Source of the DNA: Brevundimonas subvibrioides
Lineage (GTDB): Bacteria > Pseudomonadota > Alphaproteobacteria > Caulobacterales > Caulobacteraceae
NCBI RefSeq assembly: GCF_027271155.1
Contig: NZ_CP114542.1
Location: forward strand, 992,001-1,056,000
Length of the DNA: 64,000 bases
Direction of reading: 5' to 3'
Both the position numbers and the translations under genes were made by a program. Below, piece by piece: positions 36,771-46,489 of this stretch (position 1 is its first letter; the number at the start of each line of letters is the position of its first letter). Below the pieces are notes generated by a model. It worked only from the letters and a program-made list of their open reading frames with translations. It searched no databases and was not told where the DNA came from.

Positions 36771-38180
36771 CTAAGCGCCCAACCGGTCCAGAAGCTCCGT
36801 TGCGAACGACGACAGGGTGTCGTCCCGCGCGCCCATGACGATGATCCGGTCGCCGGGCCGGGCCAGATCGACCAGCCGGTCGCCGCAGGCCGCGCGGTCA
36901 TGCAGCGCCTCGGCCTGGCCACCGGCTGCGCGCACACCCGAGGCGATATCCTCCGACCCCACGCTGCGGTCCGTCGTGCCGCCGTAATAGACCGGCTCGG
37001 GCATCAGCAGTACGTCGTCGGGACGCATCAGCCCGGCGAAGGTGTCGATGAACTCGGCCTTCATCAGCTTCAGCGGACCGAAGCCGTGGGGCTGGAACAG
37101 GATCAGCAGCCGCCCGTCGAAGGCGTGCAGGGTCTTGACCGTGGCGGCGATCTTATCGGGGTTGTGGGCGAAGTCGTCGATGACGGTGATGCCGTTGGCC
37201 GTCCCGACCACCTCCATCCGCCGCCTGATCCCGGCGAAGGTCGCCAGCGCCGCGCCCGCCGCGCCCAATGGCACGCCCAAGGCCCGGACGGCCCCCAGTG
37301 CGGCCAGGGCATTGGCGACGTTGTGCGCGCCGGGCACGTTCAGGGTCGCGGCGATCCGCGCGCCGCTGGCCCGCTCGGTCAGGTCGAAGGTCATGCCGGT
37401 GGGCAGGGGGACCAGGTCGTGGGCCGACAGGTCCGCCGCGTCATTGCCCAGGGCGAAGGTCAGGACAGCCTCGCCCCGGCCATCGTCCACCATCGCCTCG
37501 GCCAGGGCCGCCGTCTCGGGGTTGTCGAGGTTCAGAACCGCCGTCCGCGCCTTGCCGGTGAAGCCTCCGAACAGGTCGCGCAGCTCCTCCATCGACTTGT
37601 GGTCCAGCGAGATATTGGACACCACGGCGACGGTCGGATCATAGCGGGCGATGGAGCCGTCCGACTCGTCCACCTCGGCCACGAACAGGTCGGCCCCACC
37701 GACGAGGGCGCTGGCGAACGGATGGTCGGCGTCGGCAAAGTTGCGCATCACCGCCCCGTTCATGACGGTGGGGTCGCGGCCGGTCTGGCTCAGGATCCAG
37801 GCGATCATGCCGGTGATGGTCGACTTGCCGCTGGTGCCCGCGACCCCGACCGAGGTCGGCGCGGCGTTGAAGATCCGGCTCAGCAGTTCGGGCCGGGTGA
37901 CGATCGTCGCGCCCAGCCGTTTCGCCGCCCCGATGTCGGGCACCGTGTCCTCGACGGCCCCGGTCGCGACGACGGTCATGTCCGCCCGGACGCCCGATCC
38001 GTCCTGCGGATGCAGGGTCACGCCGTGCGCGCGCAGCCAGTCGAACTTCTCGGGCGTCCGGCCCTGGTCCAGCGCCCGGTCCGATCCCTCGATCGCGGCC
38101 CCGCGCGCCCGGACGATCATCGCCAGCGGCAGCATGCCCGACCCGCCGATGCCGCAGAAGAAACAGGATGGTTCGCTCAT
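36771..38180 (-). CDS. mpl: UDP-N-acetylmuramate:L-alanyl-gamma-D-glutamyl-meso-diaminopimelate ligase (Mpl)
   Basis: Mur-ligase family enzyme that reattaches recycled murein tripeptide to UDP-MurNAc. Start motif [24 protein letters not shown] loop [62 protein letters not shown] and [12 protein letters not shown] mark the three Mur domains. Mpl and MurC are hard to separate; 469 residues and the divergent LD-carboxypeptidase neighbour favour Mpl. The 43 bases between the divergent starts must hold both promoters. Confidence 0.82.
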   Translation of the reverse strand: MSEPSCFFCGIGGSGMLPLAMIVRARGAAIEGSDRALDQGRTPEKFDWLRAHGVTLHPQDGSGVRADMTVVATGAVEDTVPDIGAAKRLGATIVTRPELLSRIFNAAPTSVGVAGTSGKSTITGMIAWILSQTGRDPTVMNGAVMRNFADADHPFASALVGGADLFVAEVDESDGSIARYDPTVAVVSNISLDHKSMEELRDLFGGFTGKARTAVLNLDNPETAALAEAMVDDGRGEAVLTFALGNDAADLSAHDLVPLPTGMTFDLTERASGARIAATLNVPGAHNVANALAALGAVRALGVPLGAAGAALATFAGIRRRMEVVGTANGITVIDDFAHNPDKIAATVKTLHAFDGRLLILFQPHGFGPLKLMKAEFIDTFAGLMRPDDVLLMPEPVYYGGTTDRSVGSEDIASGVRAAGGQAEALHDRAACGDRLVDLARPGDRIIVMGARDDTLSSFATELLDRLGA

Positions 38181-38223
38181 GATGGCGTGACTAAAGTGGA
38201 GACGAGCGGGAGGCTACAGCAGA

Positions 38224-39045
38224 ATGAAGATCGGTATCGTCGCGGTCTCGTCGCGGTTCTCCCGCGAGCGGGCCGAAGCCATCGAGGCCTGGATGGAGTT
38301 GAACTTCCCGGCCCGCAAGGTGGCGGTGGTGATCCACCCCTCATCGCTGGAGAAGTCCGGCCATTTCAGCGGCGATGACGCGACGCGGGCCCAGGCCTTC
38401 GTCGACTATGCCAACGACCCCCGCATCGACGCCGTCTGGTTCGCCCGCGGCGGCTATGGCTCCTGTCGCATCGCCGAGGCGGTGCTGCCGCGGCTGACCG
38501 AGAGGGCGCGGGCGAAGCGCTACCTCGGCTATTCCGACGTCGGATCGTTGCTGGCCATCCTCTACAAGGCAGGCTTTCCGCACCTGGCCCACGGGCCCAT
38601 GGCGTCGGATGCGGTCCGCCACGACGACACCGCCTTTCGCGCCCTGAACTGGCTGAGGAAGGGTGCGGTCTCGTCGTGGGAGCCGTCACTGCACGACGAT
38701 CCGCGCCCGGCCGTGGCCTTCAACCTGACTGTTCTGGACCAGCTGCTGGGCACGCCGCTGGAGCCGGACCTGACCGACCACGTCCTGATGCTGGAGGACG
38801 TGTCCGAGGCCGCCTACCGCATCGACCGGATGATGTTCCACCTGACCTCGACGCCGTCGATCCGGCGCGTGGCGGGCATCCGCGCCGGGCGGTTCACCGA
38901 CGTCACGCCGAACGAGCCGGACTTCGGCATGACCGGCGAACAGATCGTGGAATACTGGTGCGAGCGGTCGGGGATTCCGTATCTGGGGCCCGCCGACATC
39001 GCCCATGACAGCGACAACAAGGTCGTCCCGTTCGGGGTGAGATGA
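38224..39045 (+). CDS. LD-carboxypeptidase (peptidase S66, LdcA-like)
   Basis: Removes the terminal D-Ala from murein tetrapeptides so the tripeptide can be recycled, which supplies the Mpl substrate. The nucleophile Ser is in WFARGGYGSCRIAEAVL (near residue 82). The catalytic Glu and His are in LMLEDVSEAAYRIDRM and PADIAHDSDNKVVPFG. Length is 273 residues and there is no signal peptide, as expected for cytosolic LdcA. AGCAGA precedes ATG 38224. Divergent from mpl. Confidence 0.88.
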   Translation: MKIGIVAVSSRFSRERAEAIEAWMELNFPARKVAVVIHPSSLEKSGHFSGDDATRAQAFVDYANDPRIDAVWFARGGYGSCRIAEAVLPRLTERARAKRYLGYSDVGSLLAILYKAGFPHLAHGPMASDAVRHDDTAFRALNWLRKGAVSSWEPSLHDDPRPAVAFNLTVLDQLLGTPLEPDLTDHVLMLEDVSEAAYRIDRMMFHLTSTPSIRRVAGIRAGRFTDVTPNEPDFGMTGEQIVEYWCERSGIPYLGPADIAHDSDNKVVPFGVR

Positions 39046-39159
39046 TCCTTTCCCGATGCTGGAGGATCAGTGCCGTTCGGGACACGGGGCAAGGCCTTCG
39101 TTCTCCCGTCCGGCGAACCCTGTCGACAGCGAACGACGGTCGGGGCCAGATGTCCGGTG

Positions 39160-40095
39160 ATGGGGCGTAACGGTCTGACAACCCTGCCGGCATGGACACG
39201 GGCGGCCATGGTCGGCGTGATGGGCGTGACCGTTCTCGCAAGCGCGACGACCGTGTCGGGGGGCACGGTCGCGGCGGCGGAGAGCCGCAGCTTCATCACT
39301 TCCGACGGGGCCCGCCTTCATTATCTGGAGGCGGGTCCTGCGGAAGCCCGGACCGTGCTGTTCGTGCCCGGATGGACCATGCCGGGCTGGATTTTCCAGG
39401 CCCAGATCGACGCCCTGTCGGACCGCTTCCATGTCCTGGCGCTGGACCCGCGCGGGCAGGGCGACAGCGAGGTCACCCGTTTCGGCTACACCTATGAACG
39501 ACGCGGACGCGACATCGGCGAACTGATCGACCATGCGGCGAACGGCCGGGTCGTTCTGGTCGGCTGGTCTCTGGGGGTGCTCGACAGCCTGGCCTGGGTC
39601 GCCGCCGCGGGTGATGCGCGGATCGCCGGCCTGGTGCTGATCGACAACTCCATCGGCGAGGAACCGGTGCCGCGCGCTGCGGCCGGCGGGCGCGCCGCCG
39701 AACCGCCGGTCCTGACCGAGGCCGAACGCCGCGACCGCCGCGCCGCCTTCGTGGCCTCCATGTTCGCCCGTGATCCGGGCACGGACTATCGCGCGCGACT
39801 GACAGATCAGGCGTTGCGGATGGCCCCGGAGGACGAGCGGCGCCTGCTGGCCTACGATGTGTCGCGCGATTATTGGCGCGCGGCCGTGCATTCGACCGAC
39901 CGGCCGGTGCTCTATGCCGTGCGGCCCCGCTGGCGCGCGCAGGGAGAGACTCTGGTCCGGACCCACGCCGATGCGCGGATGGTGGTATTCGAGGACGCGG
40001 GTCATGCCCTGTTCGTCGACGAGGCCGACCGCTTTAGTCGCCTGCTGATCGACTTCCTCGACGGTCCGGTCGCGGCGCGGGACACGGTCCATTGA
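39160..40095 (+). CDS. Exported alpha/beta hydrolase
   Basis: A 311-residue alpha/beta-hydrolase. The N-terminus has a signal sequence or anchor (AAMVGVMGVTVLASATTVSGGTVAAAE). The oxyanion motif is FVPGWTMPGW, the nucleophile elbow VLVGWSLGVL (Ser near residue 157) and the His FEDAGHALFVDE near 286. ATG 39160 is chosen because the frame upstream (from 39070) is not signal-like. The stop overlaps the start of the next gene (TTGA). The substrate is unknown; context suggests an envelope role shared with the two following genes. Confidence 0.85.
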   Translation: MGRNGLTTLPAWTRAAMVGVMGVTVLASATTVSGGTVAAAESRSFITSDGARLHYLEAGPAEARTVLFVPGWTMPGWIFQAQIDALSDRFHVLALDPRGQGDSEVTRFGYTYERRGRDIGELIDHAANGRVVLVGWSLGVLDSLAWVAAAGDARIAGLVLIDNSIGEEPVPRAAAGGRAAEPPVLTEAERRDRRAAFVASMFARDPGTDYRARLTDQALRMAPEDERRLLAYDVSRDYWRAAVHSTDRPVLYAVRPRWRAQGETLVRTHADARMVVFEDAGHALFVDEADRFSRLLIDFLDGPVAARDTVH

Positions 40096-42656
40096 CCGCG
40101 CGCGCCGCCCGCGGCCGCGCGGCCCTGATCCCCCTGTTCCTGGTCGCCCTGGGCGTCGTCGGGATCGAGAACGCCCTGACCCGCTATTTCGCCGTCGCGA
40201 AATGGTCCGAGTACGGATACTGGATCATCTCCATTGTCCTCGCCGGATTTGCCCTGTCCGGCGTGGTCGTGGCCCTGCTGAGGGACACCGTCCAGCGCCA
40301 CGGCGTGCTGCTGCGGGCGATCCTGCCGGGCGCCATGACGCTGGCGGCGGCGCTCGGCTATCAGTGGGTGACGCAGAACCCGTTCAATCCTCTGCAGCTG
40401 CAGAACCCGACGACCTGGCCCGACCAGGTGCGCAACATCGGCCTGTATTACGCGGCGCTTCTGCCCTTCTTCTTTCTGGCCGGGCTCTACATCAGCCTGA
40501 TCTTCGTGCTGAACCCGAGGGAGATCGGGCGGGTCTATGGCTATGACCTGATCGGGGCCGGGGTCGGGTCGGCGGTGGCGCTGGGGCTGATGTTTTTGGT
40601 CCATCCCTTCCTGCTGGCTCCCGTGCTGCTGATCCCGCTGGCGCTGTCGACCCTGTTCCAGCCCGGGCGGTTCAGATGGCTCGGCGGCGGTCTGGCCGGG
40701 GCGGCCCTGGTGGCGGGCGAGGCGATCCTGTTCCTGGGCGCCCCGCCGGCCTTCAGCGAGTTCAAGGCCATCTATGCGCCGCTGAACACGCCGGGCGCGG
40801 CTGTGGTGGCCGAGATCCGCCAGCCGCGCGGCCACTATCTGCTGCTCGACGACTTCACCGAGCGGGTCGACGTCGATGTGTCCAACAACGCCGGGATGAT
40901 GGGCGTAGCCGGGCCGCCCAAGACCTATGGCCTGTACCGGGACGGCAACCGCATCGCCTCCCTGCCGATGGCGGGTCCTCTGCAGGCCGCCTATGCGTCC
41001 AGCGCGCTGTCGGCCGCGCCCTATGCCCTCCGTCCGGGCGCGGACGTTCTGCTGGTCGGCCTGTCCGGCGGTTATCGCGTGGCCGAGGCCCTGACGCTGG
41101 GCGCGACCCATATCGACGGGGTCGAGAGCGAGCCCGTGCTGCGCGACGCCCTGGTGCGCGGGCTCGGCCCGTCGCCCGCCCTGGCCCGCGATCCGCGCGT
41201 CCGTCTGCTCGAGGGTGGTCCGATCAATGCGGCCTGGCGCGCCGGCCGCGGCCGCTACGACATCGTCGACGTCTCGGCCGACTTCGTCGACGCCGCACCG
41301 GCCAACGTCACCGGCGTGACGGTGGAGGCGATGGAGGCCTATCTGGCGGCGCTGAAGCCGGGCGGGGCGGTGTCGATCTCCGTCTCCATCCGCGACTTCC
41401 CCGTCTATGCGCTCCGGGTGCTGGCCACGGCGCGACAGGCCCTGCTGGAACAGGGTGTCGGCGATCCATCCACCCATGTCATGGTCTATCGCTCGGCCTG
41501 GAATGCGCGGATCCTGATCAGCCCGACGCCGTGGTCGGCGGCTGACGTCGCCGCGCTCCAGGCCTTCTGCGCGGCCCGATCGTTCGATGTCTCGTGGCAT
41601 CCCGGCATGGACGTCGCCGCCGCCCGCGCCCGCCTGTTCAACGACCTGCCCGGCGTCTCGTTCGAGAGCGGGGAGATGACGTCGACCGGGCCCGATGACG
41701 CCATCGCCAATGAGGTGGCCGCCGTGCTGGCGGGCCGCGCCTCGCCGTCATCCGAAGCCTTCCATATCCGGCCCGCGACGCTGGACCGCCCGGCCTTCTA
41801 TGCCTCGCTGAGGCTGGAGCATCCCGGCACCCTGATCCGCCGTCTGGAGGTCCTGCCCCAGGCCGAGATCGGCGCTCTGGTGAACCTGGCCGTCCTGGCC
41901 CAGGCCATGGTGATCGCCCTGCTGGTCCTGGCCACGCCCGCCCTGTTCCGGCGGCGGTCCGGCGGGGTGAAGGAGCCGAAGCGTCTGTGGCCCGCGTTCT
42001 ATTTCCCCGCCCTCGGGCTGGGCTTTCTGTTCATCGAAATCCTGCTGATCGACCGGGCGGCCTTCTATCTGAACGACTACTCCTCGGCCTTCGCCATCGT
42101 CCTGACGTCGATGCTGATCTTCTCCGGCCTCGGCAGCATGATCGCGGGGCGATGCGCGGCCATGCCCAAGGCGGCCTCGGCCATCGCCCTGATCGTCGTC
42201 CTGGCCTGGATCGGTGCGATGCTGATGGGTGCCGAAGATTTCATGATGCGGACGCTGGATCAGTCCTGGGCCATCAGGGCGGGGCTGGTGGCGCTGGCCG
42301 CCGCGCCGGTCTCGCTGGCGCTGGGCCTGCCGTTTCCTCTGGGTCTGATCCAGGTCGGCAGCGGCCGGGCCCTGCCCTGGGCCTGGGGCCTGAACGGCGC
42401 CTTCTCGGTCGTCGCCACGCCCCTGGCCAATCTGATGAGCCGCGACATCGGCTTTTCGTCCCTGCTGATCGTGGCGGCCGGTCTCTATGCCCTGGCCTTC
42501 CTCGTGCTGCCGGTCGCCGCGCCCCGTGCCCGTACCGCTCCCCTGTTCGAGCCGGCCCTGCCGGACGATCCCTTTGCCGACCTGCCCGAGCCCGTTCCCG
42601 CCCGCCTCGATCCTTTTCCGGACGCTGATCGTCCCAGCCAGCCGAGCCCCGCATGA
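40092..42656 (+). CDS. Polytopic membrane protein with spermidine-synthase-like domain
   Basis: An 854-residue protein: about six or seven N-terminal membrane helices (residues ~10-215), a soluble central domain (~230-590) and a second group of about eight helices (~592-815). The central domain contains a Rossmann methyltransferase/spermidine-synthase-like core, ADVLLVGLSGGYRVAEALTLGATHIDGVESEPVLRDALV (from ~residue 313) and YDIVDVSADF. The glycine-rich loop is LSGG rather than the usual GGGDG, so SAM binding is uncertain. The start is TTG 40092 inside the upstream stop; no better start is visible. It overlaps the next gene by four bases. Fused membrane-spermidine-synthase-like proteins exist but their reaction is not established. 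Confidence 0.82.
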   Translation: MTARAARGRAALIPLFLVALGVVGIENALTRYFAVAKWSEYGYWIISIVLAGFALSGVVVALLRDTVQRHGVLLRAILPGAMTLAAALGYQWVTQNPFNPLQLQNPTTWPDQVRNIGLYYAALLPFFFLAGLYISLIFVLNPREIGRVYGYDLIGAGVGSAVALGLMFLVHPFLLAPVLLIPLALSTLFQPGRFRWLGGGLAGAALVAGEAILFLGAPPAFSEFKAIYAPLNTPGAAVVAEIRQPRGHYLLLDDFTERVDVDVSNNAGMMGVAGPPKTYGLYRDGNRIASLPMAGPLQAAYASSALSAAPYALRPGADVLLVGLSGGYRVAEALTLGATHIDGVESEPVLRDALVRGLGPSPALARDPRVRLLEGGPINAAWRAGRGRYDIVDVSADFVDAAPANVTGVTVEAMEAYLAALKPGGAVSISVSIRDFPVYALRVLATARQALLEQGVGDPSTHVMVYRSAWNARILISPTPWSAADVAALQAFCAARSFDVSWHPGMDVAAARARLFNDLPGVSFESGEMTSTGPDDAIANEVAAVLAGRASPSSEAFHIRPATLDRPAFYASLRLEHPGTLIRRLEVLPQAEIGALVNLAVLAQAMVIALLVLATPALFRRRSGGVKEPKRLWPAFYFPALGLGFLFIEILLIDRAAFYLNDYSSAFAIVLTSMLIFSGLGSMIAGRCAAMPKAASAIALIVVLAWIGAMLMGAEDFMMRTLDQSWAIRAGLVALAAAPVSLALGLPFPLGLIQVGSGRALPWAWGLNGAFSVVATPLANLMSRDIGFSSLLIVAAGLYALAFLVLPVAAPRARTAPLFEPALPDDPFADLPEPVPARLDPFPDADRPSQPSPA

Positions 42657-43636
42657 CCCGTTTGAATCGCCGCACCCTGCTGACCGCTGCCGCCGGCACC
42701 GCGCTCACGGGCCTCGCCGCCTGCGACGAGAACACGATGAAGTCGGTGCAGGCCCGGCTGAATCCGACCCAGGCTGCGGGGGGCGGCGGTGTCGCCAGCG
42801 CGCCCACGCAGGCAGCAGCCGCCGCGGCCTCGGCCGTGTCGCAGACGGTCCGGATGCCGGGCGAAACCTGGACTTTCGCGCGCTTCAATGCCGCGATGGA
42901 GGCCTCGAAACGCCCCCATACCATCACCGAGGCCCAATTCACCGAGATCCAGGCCCGCAAGCCCGCCGCCATCGAGCGCATCAAGGCCTATCTGGACGGC
43001 CGGTTCGGCGCGGCCGATCCGAACGTCCTGAAGGCCTTCGAAAGCGTGCCGCGCGACTATTTCCACTATGCCTATGCCAGCCAGGATTCGACCGCCTGGC
43101 AGGCCTATGAGGCCAATCCCAAGCCCTGGGCCATCGGCCATGGCAGCGTGCTGTCGGACTATCTGGGGCAGGCCTATATGACCCAGCTGGCGGCGCCGAA
43201 GCCGACCGATGTGACGCTGGAGATCGGGACCGGCTCGGGCTTCCAGTCGAGCCTGCTCAGCCGCATCGTGCGCGACGCCTATACGATCGAGATCATCGAA
43301 CCGATCGGGCGGGCGGTGGACCAGATCTTCGCCCCGCTCGGCTATGACAACGTCCACGGCAAGGTCGGCGACGGCTATTTCGGCTGGCCCGAGGTGACCG
43401 AGGGCTTCGATACCATCATGCTGACCTGCGTCGCCCAGTACGCCCCGCCCGAGCTGTTCCGACAGCTCAAGCCCGGGGGCAAGCTGATCATCCCGATCGG
43501 CCAGCCGTTCCGCCGCGGACAGGTCCTGTACGTCTATACCAAGGATGCCGACGGCCGGGTCCGCAGCCGCCGTGACGTGGGGGTGTTCTTCATCCCGATG
43601 ACCGGGGCGATGCAGACGCAGGCGAAGCCGGCCTGA
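42653..43636 (+). CDS. Lipoprotein with protein-L-isoaspartate methyltransferase-like fold
   Basis: A 327-residue protein. Residues 1-24 form a lipoprotein signal with twin-arginine pattern (NRRTLLTAAAG) and lipobox LAAC, Cys24, followed by Asp at +2, an inner-membrane retention signal in E. coli. An Ala-rich spacer follows. The C-terminal domain has the PCMT pattern: FESVPRDYF, GHGSVLSDYLGQAYMTQLAAPKPTDVTLEIGTGSGFQSSLLSRIV, and VGDGYFGWPEVTEGFDTIMLTC, then LKPGGKLIIPIG. The SAM motif EIGTGSG is intact. An exported SAM-dependent enzyme is odd because SAM is cytosolic. Confidence 0.85.
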   Translation: MTRLNRRTLLTAAAGTALTGLAACDENTMKSVQARLNPTQAAGGGGVASAPTQAAAAAASAVSQTVRMPGETWTFARFNAAMEASKRPHTITEAQFTEIQARKPAAIERIKAYLDGRFGAADPNVLKAFESVPRDYFHYAYASQDSTAWQAYEANPKPWAIGHGSVLSDYLGQAYMTQLAAPKPTDVTLEIGTGSGFQSSLLSRIVRDAYTIEIIEPIGRAVDQIFAPLGYDNVHGKVGDGYFGWPEVTEGFDTIMLTCVAQYAPPELFRQLKPGGKLIIPIGQPFRRGQVLYVYTKDADGRVRSRRDVGVFFIPMTGAMQTQAKPA

Positions 43637-43694
43637 TCTCGCTGGCGGCGGGGGGTGGGAAGGGCTACGGCTCGGCTTCACCCTGGAGCCTCCC

Positions 43695-44177
43695 ATGCCT
43701 GCCGCCCGCCCCATTCCCTGGTCGATGTATCTGCGCCAGGCGCACACCCTGCTGGGCATGCTGATCGCGCCCAGCGTGCTGCTGTTCGCCGTGACCGGTG
43801 GCTTCCAGATCTTTCGCCTGAACGAGGACAAGGGCAGCTACACGCCGCCCGCCCTGCTGGCCGATCTGGCGCGGGTGCACAAGAACCAGGTCCTGAAGGC
43901 CGCGCCCCGCGCGCCGCGCGTCGAGGCACCCGACAAGGCCGTGGCGGCCCGTGCCCCGGTGAAGGCCGAACCCGAGCGCGAGAAACGGGCCCGTCCCGCC
44001 CCGTCGCTGTCGAAGATCCTGCTCCAGTGGTTCTTCGTCGTCGTCTCGGTCGGCCTGTTTCTGTCGACGTCCGTCGGCATCTGGATGGGCGTGACCATGG
44101 GCCGGCTGAAGGTCGCCGCGCGCTGGACCCTGCTGGCCGGAACGCTGATCCCGGTCCTGATCCTGCTGATCCCTTAA
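43695..44177 (+). CDS. PepSY-associated-type membrane protein
   Basis: A 160-residue inner-membrane protein with an N-terminal helix that follows the PepSY-TM start (SMYLRQAHTLLGMLIAPSVLLFAVTGGFQIFRL). A charged Ala/Pro/Lys-rich periplasmic or cytoplasmic loop comes next (residues ~55-105), then two more helices. Full PepSY-TM proteins are much longer, so this is a short relative. It ends by overlapping the convergent metB stop (bases 44174-44177). Function unknown. Confidence 0.7.
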   Translation: MPAARPIPWSMYLRQAHTLLGMLIAPSVLLFAVTGGFQIFRLNEDKGSYTPPALLADLARVHKNQVLKAAPRAPRVEAPDKAVAARAPVKAEPEREKRARPAPSLSKILLQWFFVVVSVGLFLSTSVGIWMGVTMGRLKVAARWTLLAGTLIPVLILLIP

Positions 44178-45370
44178 GCGGCCGCCTCGGCCTCCGCGAC
44201 GACCAGAGCATCCAGCGCCTGAACCAGATCGGCGATCAGGTCGTCCTCATGCTCCAGACCGACCGACAGGCGCAGCAGGCCGTCGGTGATCCCGGCGACG
44301 ACGCGCGCTTCGGGCGTCATGGCGGCGTGGGTCATGGTGGCCGGGTGGGCGATCAGGCTTTCGACCCCGCCCAGCGATTCCGCCAGGGTGAAGGTCTCCA
44401 GGGTCTCCACCAGCCGGCGCACGGCCTCGACGCCACCCGCCAGCTCGAACGACAGCATGGCCCCCGGCCCCTGCTGCTGGCGCGCGGCGAGGGCGTGGTT
44501 AGGATGGGACGTCAGGCCCGGGTAGTGGACCGCCGAAACGGCCGGGTGGCCTTCCAGCAGGGCGGCGACCTTGCCCGCGGTGGTTTGCTGGCGTTCGATG
44601 CGGGCGAACAGGGTGCGTACGCCGCGCAGGGTCAGATAGGCGTCGAACGGCGAGCCCGTCACGCCCAGACAGTTGGCCCACCAGGCCAGCTCCGCATGAT
44701 CCGCCGGATCGGCCGCGATCACCGCCCCGCCGACCACGTCGGAGTGGCCGTTGATGTATTTCGTCGTGGAGTGGACGACGATGTCGGTGCCCAGCTCGAT
44801 CGGGCGCTGCAGGGCAGGGGACAGGAAGGTGTTGTCGGCGACCACCCTGGCCCCGACCCGGTGGGCGCGGGTGCAGATGTCGGCGATGTCGACGACGCGC
44901 AGCAGGGGGTTGGACGGGGTCTCGACCAGCACCAGTTTCGGGTTCAGGGCCAGCGCCTGTTCCAGCGCGACGGGGTCGCCCTGATCCACCCACAGCACCT
45001 CGAAATGCCCCTTCCGGGCCCGGGCGCAAAGCAGGCGATGCGTGCCGCCGTAGCAGTCGTGCGGCGCGATCAGCAGGTCGCCCGGCTCCAGCAGGGACAG
45101 GGGCAGGTCGACCGCCGCCATGCCGGTCGCCGTGACCACGCATCCCGCCCCGCCTTCCAGCTCGGCCAGGGTCTCGGCCAGCACGTCGCGCGTGGGATTG
45201 CCCGAGCGGGAGTAGTCGTATTTCCGCTTCTGCTCGAAGCCTGCGAACGAATAGTTCGACGACAGGTACAGCGGCGGCATGACCGAACCGTGGGCCGTGT
45301 CGGTGTCGACGCCCGAGCGGGCGCAGGTGGTGCGGACGTCGTGGGGGCGCTTGCCGGTCGAGTGGCTCAT
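44174..45370 (-). CDS. metB: Cystathionine gamma-synthase (MetB family)
   Basis: PLP enzyme of the Cys/Met metabolism family, expected to join activated homoserine with cysteine. Motifs: YSRSGNPTRDVLAETLAELEGG, the DNTFLSPALQRPIELGTDIVVHS segment, the PLP lysine in STTKYINGHSDVVGG (near residue 210) and SLGGVESLIAHPATMTHA. Length is 398 residues. The start overlaps the metX stop (ATGA). MetB, MetC and MetY cannot be fully separated by eye; the metX neighbour and the overall pattern favour cystathionine gamma-synthase. Confidence 0.9.
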   Translation of the reverse strand: MSHSTGKRPHDVRTTCARSGVDTDTAHGSVMPPLYLSSNYSFAGFEQKRKYDYSRSGNPTRDVLAETLAELEGGAGCVVTATGMAAVDLPLSLLEPGDLLIAPHDCYGGTHRLLCARARKGHFEVLWVDQGDPVALEQALALNPKLVLVETPSNPLLRVVDIADICTRAHRVGARVVADNTFLSPALQRPIELGTDIVVHSTTKYINGHSDVVGGAVIAADPADHAELAWWANCLGVTGSPFDAYLTLRGVRTLFARIERQQTTAGKVAALLEGHPAVSAVHYPGLTSHPNHALAARQQQGPGAMLSFELAGGVEAVRRLVETLETFTLAESLGGVESLIAHPATMTHAAMTPEARVVAGITDGLLRLSVGLEHEDDLIADLVQALDALVVAEAEAAA

Positions 45371-46413
45371 TGGTCGATATCCTTCAAGGCGGCGCGGAGG
45401 ATGGCGGCGACCGCCTCGTCCTCCTTCAGAAAGGCGTCATGGCCATACAGCGAAGGGGCCTCGACCAGCCGGAACAGCCGGGGCAGGCGCGCGGCCAGTT
45501 CGCGGATGTCGTCGATCGGCACCAGCCGGTCGGAGGTGAACCCGACCAGGGTCACGGGCGTGCGGATCGCCTCGGGCGTCACCGTATGGCGGTCGATCGA
45601 GTCCGACAGCGACAGCCAGCGATCCGGCGTGGTGTGGGCGCGATAGGCCTTGCCCCGCGCCGTCAGATATTCGCAGACCGGATAGGCCTGGCCCGCGGAC
45701 GTGGGGGCCGTGGTCTCGAACCGGTCGGCGAATTCCTCGGCGGTGCGATAGGTGGTCATGGCCAGTTCGCGGGCCAGGGCGACCCCGTCCTCAGGCCGAC
45801 CGGCCGCCTGGGCCAGCTGCAGGATGCGGCGCTGGATGCCGCGCCAGGCGGTGGCCTGCGGATGGGCGCGATGGGCGGCGGAGACGACGACCAGCTGATC
45901 GATCCGGTCGGGGAACAGCTCGGCGAAGGCCAGGCCGATCATGCCGCCATAGGAACAGCCGACGAAGGCCGAGACCACCGGATCGCCGATCCGGTCCAGG
46001 ATCAGACCCAGCAGCCGGGCCTGGTCGTGGGTGGTGATGGTGACGGGCTTCGACCCTTCCGCCGCCTCGGGGGCGTAGTCGAAGGCCAGGACCTGGAAGC
46101 GGCTCAGATCGATGGGGCCCCGGATCGACACCGCGCCCGACCACCAGCCCAGGCCGTTGGTCTCGGTGCGGTGCACGAAACGTCCCGCCGAGATGCCGCC
46201 GGCCACGACGATCAGCGGCGCGCCGACCCGGCCATGCAGGCGACCGACGATCTGGCGCTGGCCCAGCCGCTCGCCCGACGCCAGCCGGAAGTCGGCGGGG
46301 ATCGCGACCGTGACGTCGGCGGCCTCGTTGCCGCGCCCGGCCAGGTGCGCCGTGCGGCGACAGAGGGGATCGGCGCTTTGTGTCCGGGAAAGGGTCTCAG
46401 TGTCGAAAGCCAT
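45367..46413 (-). CDS. metX: Homoserine O-acyltransferase (MetX family)
   Basis: Alpha/beta-hydrolase-fold enzyme that acylates homoserine to start methionine synthesis. Key parts: GGISAGRFV (oxyanion region), nucleophile elbow SAFVGCSYGGMIGLAFAELFPDRI (Ser near residue 145), TLVGFTSDRLVPIDDI (Asp) and SLYGHDAFLKE (His). Length is 348 residues from ATG 46413. The donor (acetyl- or succinyl-CoA) cannot be settled by eye; the short form resembles succinyl-using MetX of Xanthomonas-type bacteria. It lies 76 bases below a SAM-I riboswitch. A start at 46494 would fall inside the riboswitch and is rejected. Confidence 0.92.
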   Translation of the reverse strand: MAFDTETLSRTQSADPLCRRTAHLAGRGNEAADVTVAIPADFRLASGERLGQRQIVGRLHGRVGAPLIVVAGGISAGRFVHRTETNGLGWWSGAVSIRGPIDLSRFQVLAFDYAPEAAEGSKPVTITTHDQARLLGLILDRIGDPVVSAFVGCSYGGMIGLAFAELFPDRIDQLVVVSAAHRAHPQATAWRGIQRRILQLAQAAGRPEDGVALARELAMTTYRTAEEFADRFETTAPTSAGQAYPVCEYLTARGKAYRAHTTPDRWLSLSDSIDRHTVTPEAIRTPVTLVGFTSDRLVPIDDIRELAARLPRLFRLVEAPSLYGHDAFLKEDEAVAAILRAALKDIDQ

Positions 46414-46489
46414 GGTGTCGTCTGCATCGTCCCGCCCAACAAGGCTCCGGATGCGATGACAGACCGTGGAGACGTCGCCTCGTCGACGC

